A stretch of DNA of 64,000 bases from JANWKQ01 sp964624635 (GTDB lineage: Bacteria; Bacteroidota; Bacteroidia; CAIKAF01): contig CAZUXM010000005.1 of the NCBI GenBank assembly GCA_964624635.1, forward strand, positions 1 to 64,000, given 5' to 3'. Every line of letters begins with the position of its first letter. Within the stretch, counting starts at the first letter, position 1. Position numbers and translations under genes: made by a program. Below, piece by piece: positions 59,825-64,000 of this stretch. The notes under the pieces were generated by a model. The model ran no database searches and was not told the DNA's origin. It saw only the letters and a program-made list of their open reading frames with translations.

Positions 59825-62233
59825 GTGGAAGGACGGAAAACGATACCAAGATTTAATCAAGACCTGGAGTTCCCACTGGTTGTTTATGTAATCAGAAAAA
59901 ATTTGGTATGGATTATTGCGGTGTTGGTTTTATTGTTGGCAGCATCGTTTTTGTATTTACGTTATACCATACCCCATTACCAATCTATTACCATCATTCA
60001 GCTCACTGAAGAAAATGCTCAACATCTGGATTTTTTAGAAGATAAGAAGATGATGAATCTCAATCAAACGATGGCAGGAGATATTGAGTTGATGAGGTCA
60101 CAAGTCTTTATTCAAAGAATTGTAGATAGTTTAAATGTTGAAGTTACTTACTTTAAGGATGGTAGAATATTAGATTACGATAATTACAATCAAGCACCTT
60201 ATAAAGTTTTATTTATAGAAAATACGCCTGAGGTATTTGGGATTCCTATTTTTGTAAAGTTTAATTCAATCGATAATTTTAATATCAAATATAAAATAGG
60301 GGAACAAAAATTTGATTACACTTATAATACGAACACTATTCAAAAAACCCCTCACTTTAAATTTTTGATTTCAGTTGTTGATTCAAGCGCAGTTCTAAAA
60401 CCTGTCAATGCCGATTATTTTATATTGAATAGTAAATCAACTTTATTGTCAAGGTTTAGCTCACAACTACAAGTAATAGTTCTTAATGAGAGTGCTCGAA
60501 CTATAAAAATAAGTGTAACGGATGTAAATCCGCAAAGAGCCAATGATATTGCCAATATGATTGCTAAGGAGTTTACCAATTTTAATCTTGAAAAAAAGAA
60601 ACAGGGCGTAAATAACATTATTTCTTATATCGACAATACACTCGAACTTGTTAAGTTGAATTTAAATGAAGCGGATAGCAGTTTACAGAAATTCATGTCG
60701 GATCATAACATAGTAGAACGTACAAACGACGAAAATCCGATAGAGCAAAAAAACATGAAGATGCTCGAAATGCTCGAAAATCAAAAATTTGATTATGAAA
60801 TCCAACTTCTTGTTTTAAATGATGTTATTAAAAATGTAAATAAACAGGATATTGATATATATGAGGTATTAACGCAAATTTCTCAATTAAAAGCAGATGC
60901 ATATATTACTAATCTTGCAGGAAATATAAATATTCTTATTTCTAAAAGAGATAGATTACTTCAAGGAAAAACTAATTCTCACCCGGATGTAATTGAAGTA
61001 AATAGAGAAATTGATGTACAGCGAAATTTACTTATCAAATCCCTGGAAGCTATCAAGCTATCTACTAATTCAAAAATTAATGAATTACAATCAGCCATTA
61101 GCCAAATTGAAGGAAGTTTTTATTCCAGTGGTGGGAATTTACCTAATCAAGTAGAATATATGCATCGCAAAAGGTATTATGAGGTGAATGAAACCTATTA
61201 CCAAATGCTTATTCAAAAAAGAGTGGAATATGAATTGTTAAGCGAAGGTTATACATCCAGCTACAGAGTTCTACAAAGATCAGCAGTTGCAAAAACTCCG
61301 ATATACCCAAGAAAGTTTTTTGTTTTGGCAGTAGTGTTGGTTGTTTGGGTAGTAATAGCGATTGCCGGTCTAACCATAAATTATATTCTTTATGATAGAA
61401 TACTTGCATTTGAACATATTACGAGTTATTGCAATGTTTCAATTTTAGGATTTGTTACAAAGTATAAAAGTACTATTCCGGTCTCTCAATTAGTAGTAGA
61501 TAAAAAACCAAAATCACTTATTGCAGAATCATTCAGAAATATTAGAACAAACCTTGATTTTATTTCTAATAAGCCGGGTTCTAAACTTATCGCGGTTACT
61601 TCTACTATATCGGGTGAAGGTAAAACGTTTGTATCTATTAATTTGGCAGGTATTTTAGCGTTTACAGGTAAAAAGGTAATCATTATAGATGCGGATATGC
61701 GTAAACCTAAAATACATGTTGGGTTTAACGTATCTAATGATAAAGGATTAAGTAATTTACTCATTGGTAAAAATAGCATTCAAGAATGTGTTTTTCACAG
61801 CGAATTAGAGAATTTACATTTTATAACTGCAGGACCTATCCCCCCCAATCCATCGGAGCTTATTTTAAGTGATAATATGACTCAACTGATAGATACACTT
61901 AAAAAGGATTATGACTATGTATTAATTGACAACCCACCAATTGGAATTGTTACGGATTCTATGACGCTCTTGAAAAGGGCCGATTATCCCATATATGTAT
62001 TCAGGGCCGGAGTGTCTCGTAAATTCTTTATCAATAACCTTCAAAAACTGGTAGTTGACAACAAGATGACTAATATGTCAATTATTTTAAATGGACTTGA
62101 ACAGAAAAAATCCAATCAGTATGGGTATGGTAATTACGGTTACACAACCAACAATTATGGATATGGGTACGGTTATTATGATGAAGATCATAAGAAAAAA
62201 AGAAGTAAATTTTCAACCCGCCGTAAAAAATAA
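59825..62233 (+). CDS. Polysaccharide co-polymerase and tyrosine autokinase (Wzc-like)
   Basis: 802 residues with GTG start (59825), 4 bases after the Wza-like stop. Wzz domain with a membrane helix (about 29-48), a long periplasmic coiled coil (about 250-480), a second helix (about 500-522), then the BY-kinase: Walker A GEGKT at 597-601, Walker A' VIIIDADMRKPK, and NPPIGIVTDS. The tail is tyrosine-rich (NQYGYGNYGY then YGYGYGYYDE), the autophosphorylation cluster. The cluster has more tyrosines (11) than most. It controls chain length and export with the Wza-like protein. Confidence 0.95.
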   Translation: MEGRKTIPRFNQDLEFPLVVYVIRKNLVWIIAVLVLLLAASFLYLRYTIPHYQSITIIQLTEENAQHLDFLEDKKMMNLNQTMAGDIELMRSQVFIQRIVDSLNVEVTYFKDGRILDYDNYNQAPYKVLFIENTPEVFGIPIFVKFNSIDNFNIKYKIGEQKFDYTYNTNTIQKTPHFKFLISVVDSSAVLKPVNADYFILNSKSTLLSRFSSQLQVIVLNESARTIKISVTDVNPQRANDIANMIAKEFTNFNLEKKKQGVNNIISYIDNTLELVKLNLNEADSSLQKFMSDHNIVERTNDENPIEQKNMKMLEMLENQKFDYEIQLLVLNDVIKNVNKQDIDIYEVLTQISQLKADAYITNLAGNINILISKRDRLLQGKTNSHPDVIEVNREIDVQRNLLIKSLEAIKLSTNSKINELQSAISQIEGSFYSSGGNLPNQVEYMHRKRYYEVNETYYQMLIQKRVEYELLSEGYTSSYRVLQRSAVAKTPIYPRKFFVLAVVLVVWVVIAIAGLTINYILYDRILAFEHITSYCNVSILGFVTKYKSTIPVSQLVVDKKPKSLIAESFRNIRTNLDFISNKPGSKLIAVTSTISGEGKTFVSINLAGILAFTGKKVIIIDADMRKPKIHVGFNVSNDKGLSNLLIGKNSIQECVFHSELENLHFITAGPIPPNPSELILSDNMTQLIDTLKKDYDYVLIDNPPIGIVTDSMTLLKRADYPIYVFRAGVSRKFFINNLQKLVVDNKMTNMSIILNGLEQKKSNQYGYGNYGYTTNNYGYGYGYYDEDHKKKRSKFSTRRKK

Positions 62234-62775
62234 TGGAAGTATCTTCAACCTTCATTGATGGATTATTGGTTTTAAAACCGACCATTTTTAAAGATGATAG
62301 GGGTCATTTTTTTGAATCATATAACATACAGACAGCTAAAAATGTAGGAATTGGTTATTCTTTCTTACAAGATAATGAATCCTGTTCCTCGAAGGGAGTA
62401 TTAAGAGGATTGCATTTTCAAGCACCTCCTTTTGCTCAGGGGAAATTAGTAAGAGTTATTACCGGAAGTGTTTTAGATGTTGCGGTAGATATCAGAAAAA
62501 ATTCACCTACTTACGGCAAGCATTATTCTATATTATTATCCGGAGAGAATAAATGGATGTTTTGGATTCCACCAGGCTTTGCACACGGATTTATTGCATT
62601 GGAAGACGATACCATATTTTCATACAAGTGCACTGAAGTGTATAATAAAGCATCAGAAGGCTGTTTGATATTTAACGATCCTGATTTAGCTATTGATTGG
62701 GGAGTAACCAGTCCTAATGTTTCGGAAAAGGATATTCAGGGCAGTTTATTTAAAAATTTTATTTCACCATTTTAA
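62233..62775 (+). CDS. rfbC: dTDP-4-dehydrorhamnose 3,5-epimerase
   Basis: 180 residues, cupin fold. Third step of dTDP-L-rhamnose synthesis. Catalytic His61 in VLRGLHFQAPP, VLDVAVDIRKNSPTYG, and WIPPGFAHGF carry the usual active-site residues. Start and previous stop share one base (TAATG). The other rhamnose genes (rfbA, rfbB, rfbD) are not in the window, so they lie to the right or elsewhere. Suggests a rhamnose- or related 6-deoxyhexose-containing polymer. Confidence 0.95.
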   Translation: MEVSSTFIDGLLVLKPTIFKDDRGHFFESYNIQTAKNVGIGYSFLQDNESCSSKGVLRGLHFQAPPFAQGKLVRVITGSVLDVAVDIRKNSPTYGKHYSILLSGENKWMFWIPPGFAHGFIALEDDTIFSYKCTEVYNKASEGCLIFNDPDLAIDWGVTSPNVSEKDIQGSLFKNFISPF

Positions 62776-63870
62776 ATGGCAGGATTTTCAAATAATATAA
62801 GTTTGATTATCCTGCTTGGGTTCTTATCTCTCTTATTAGGATTTTCTTATTTATTAGGTAAAATATTATTGAAGTTTGCAACTAACTTAGGTGTTCGTAA
62901 TCATTCTGAAGGAGTAATCAGGTGGACTTCTACTACTAAACCATCATTGGGAGGTATTTTATTTTTTGTAGCGTTTCTTTTATCTATTGTTTTTTATCTT
63001 ATTATACTTTCAGAGAATGTTCAATTTAATAATTGGCAGTTTTTAGGAATGGTTATTTCTTGTGTATTAGGTTTTGTAATGGGATTAGCGGATGATGCAT
63101 ATAATACTAAACCCATTCTGAAACTTCTTATTCAGGCTTTATGTGGTCTAGTGGTAATCATTTGTGGTGCACATATTCAAATTTTTGCACAGGAGTGGCT
63201 TAACTATATGTTCACGATATTTTGGTTCATAGGTTTAATGAATTCACTTAATATGTTGGATAACATGGATGGAATCACTTCGTCTGTTTCTACAATAGCA
63301 AGTATATCTATGTTGGTGTTTTCATATATTACCAGTACGCTGTTTGAGTATGACAGTATTTTAATTGTTGGTGTACTGGCAAGTTTGTTAGGATTCTTAT
63401 TTTTTAATTGGCATCCTGCAAAAATGTATATGGGCGATAGTGGGAGTCAGTTTTTAGGTGCTTTTATGGCTGCAGCATCTATTAAAGTTTTGTGGAATGT
63501 GCATCCTAATCCTTCAGGATTTGTTCAAACCTGGTTCTTTATTTTATTACCAGTGTCGTTTTTTATAGTTACTATTTCTGATACAGCAACTGTTTCAATT
63601 AATAGATTGATGAAGAAAAAATCCCCTTTTGTAGGCGGTAAAGACCATACTACTCACCATTTGGTTTATGGAGGATTTAAACAAAGATTAGTAGCTATAT
63701 TGTATATTATTATAAGTGTTGTATCTTCTGTTTTAGGATTTACGGTTTATTATTGTAAACTTTATTCAAATACCTATGTAGTAGTTGCATTTACTTTGTA
63801 TCTTTTCTTAGTATTTATAGCGTTGTTCAGCGTAACTAAAAAGTTTAAACAACCTCAGGATAAAAATTAA
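62776..63870 (+). CDS. MraY/WecA-like glycosyl-1-phosphate transferase
   Basis: 364 residues, about ten membrane helices. Starts the polysaccharide on undecaprenyl phosphate. Landmarks: TTKPSLGGILFF, MGLADDAYNTKP (catalytic DD), LNMLDNMDGITS, NWHPAKMYMGDSGSQFLG and the late GGKDHTTHHLVYGG, which is typical of the WecA/TagO branch rather than MraY. It directly follows rfbC without overlap. The likely substrate is UDP-GlcNAc or a related sugar. Confidence 0.92.
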   Translation: MAGFSNNISLIILLGFLSLLLGFSYLLGKILLKFATNLGVRNHSEGVIRWTSTTKPSLGGILFFVAFLLSIVFYLIILSENVQFNNWQFLGMVISCVLGFVMGLADDAYNTKPILKLLIQALCGLVVIICGAHIQIFAQEWLNYMFTIFWFIGLMNSLNMLDNMDGITSSVSTIASISMLVFSYITSTLFEYDSILIVGVLASLLGFLFFNWHPAKMYMGDSGSQFLGAFMAAASIKVLWNVHPNPSGFVQTWFFILLPVSFFIVTISDTATVSINRLMKKKSPFVGGKDHTTHHLVYGGFKQRLVAILYIIISVVSSVLGFTVYYCKLYSNTYVVVAFTLYLFLVFIALFSVTKKFKQPQDKN

Positions 63871-63898
63871 TTTTCGTTAACTTATCAATCATTTGTTT

Positions 63899-64000
63899 AT
63901 GGAAAAAAGAACTAAGAGTATCATCTTTTTATTTTTAGGACTAATAGGTCTAGTTGTAGTGATGCAATCATATTTTATTTGGTGTATTTCGAATAAGAAC
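63899..64000 (+). CDS. Start of a gene truncated by the right edge
   Basis: 34 codons from ATG 63899: a short basic start (MEKRTKS), then a hydrophobic helix (IIFLFLGLIGLVVVMQSYFIW) consistent with an inner-membrane protein. 28 bases after the WecA-like gene, same strand. It is probably the next gene of the polysaccharide operon. Too short to name. Confidence 0.55.
   Translation, partial: MEKRTKSIIFLFLGLIGLVVVMQSYFIWCISNKN

Noticed and set aside
59274..59849. 191-codon ORF antisense to the Wza-like gene
   Set aside because: Covers the lipoprotein gene on the opposite strand, whose domains are clear; no promoter or homology.
1..64000. CRISPR arrays, tRNA and rRNA genes, transposases, prophage genes
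   Set aside because: Intergenic stretches were read for regular direct repeats, cloverleaf patterns and transposase frames; none was convincing. A tRNAscan-SE and ISfinder run would settle this.

Overview
The window is a low-GC chromosomal segment of a member of the Bacteroidota (Bacteroidetes), probably a draft or metagenome-assembled contig: five runs of N interrupt it, and four of them fall inside genes. The assignment rests on type IX secretion (T9SS) C-terminal sorting domains, a PorP/SprF homologue, two TPR/PD40/OmpA proteins of PorE-like layout, a LytTR regulator with a propeller-type LytS-like kinase, DUF5689 lipoproteins, a PBP with a PASTA tail, and promoters of the Bacteroidota type (TTG, 19 bases, TAnnTTTG). 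I found no rRNA, tRNA, CRISPR array, transposase or phage gene.

Layout. 1-8110 (mostly minus): secreted esterase, serine hydrolase, propeller glycosidase-like protein, thiolase, a seven-repeat T9SS cargo protein and small secreted proteins. 8166-11874: two-component pair. 12159-16114: carA, a PD-(D/E)XK nuclease-like gene packed directly behind it, two conserved unknowns and a YqeY-like gene. 16209-18667: PrsW-like membrane protease and PorP/SprF. 18884-34667 (minus): an almost unbroken division and cell wall (dcw) cluster in the order mraZ, rsmH, ftsL, PBP/ftsI, murE, mraY, murD, ftsW, murG, murC, ftsQ, ftsA, ftsZ, transcribed from mraZ towards ftsZ. 35361-36597: two DUF985 cupin paralogues. 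36675-44242: lamin-tail T9SS protein, secreted endonuclease/exonuclease/phosphatase, TonB-receptor-like outer membrane protein and two DUF5689 lipoproteins, a plausible extracellular nucleic acid or phosphoester scavenging locus. 44350-55873: alpha/beta hydrolase, pdxJ, CBS protein, two PorE-like proteins, DnaQ-like exonuclease, a 2-oxoacid dehydrogenase E2, acylphosphatase and an M61 peptidase. 56168-57556: lpdA. 57756-64000: an exopolysaccharide operon (glycosyltransferase, Wza-like, Wzc-like, rfbC, WecA-like) running off the right edge.

The most informative non-coding signal is upstream of mraZ: four exactly phased 10-bp boxes of the MraZ-operator type overlap a textbook TTG-N19-TATTTTTG promoter, predicting autoregulation of the dcw cluster. 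The other recurring theme is intergenic palindromic repeats of at least four kinds. One is a roughly 90-110 bp structured element with two copies (5591-5680 and 26329-26436) that keep the outer stem and change the apical stem with compensation; one copy lies inside the dcw operon between murD and ftsW. Several genes broken by gaps (esterase, murG, M61 peptidase) can be rejoined by reading the other frame beyond the gap.
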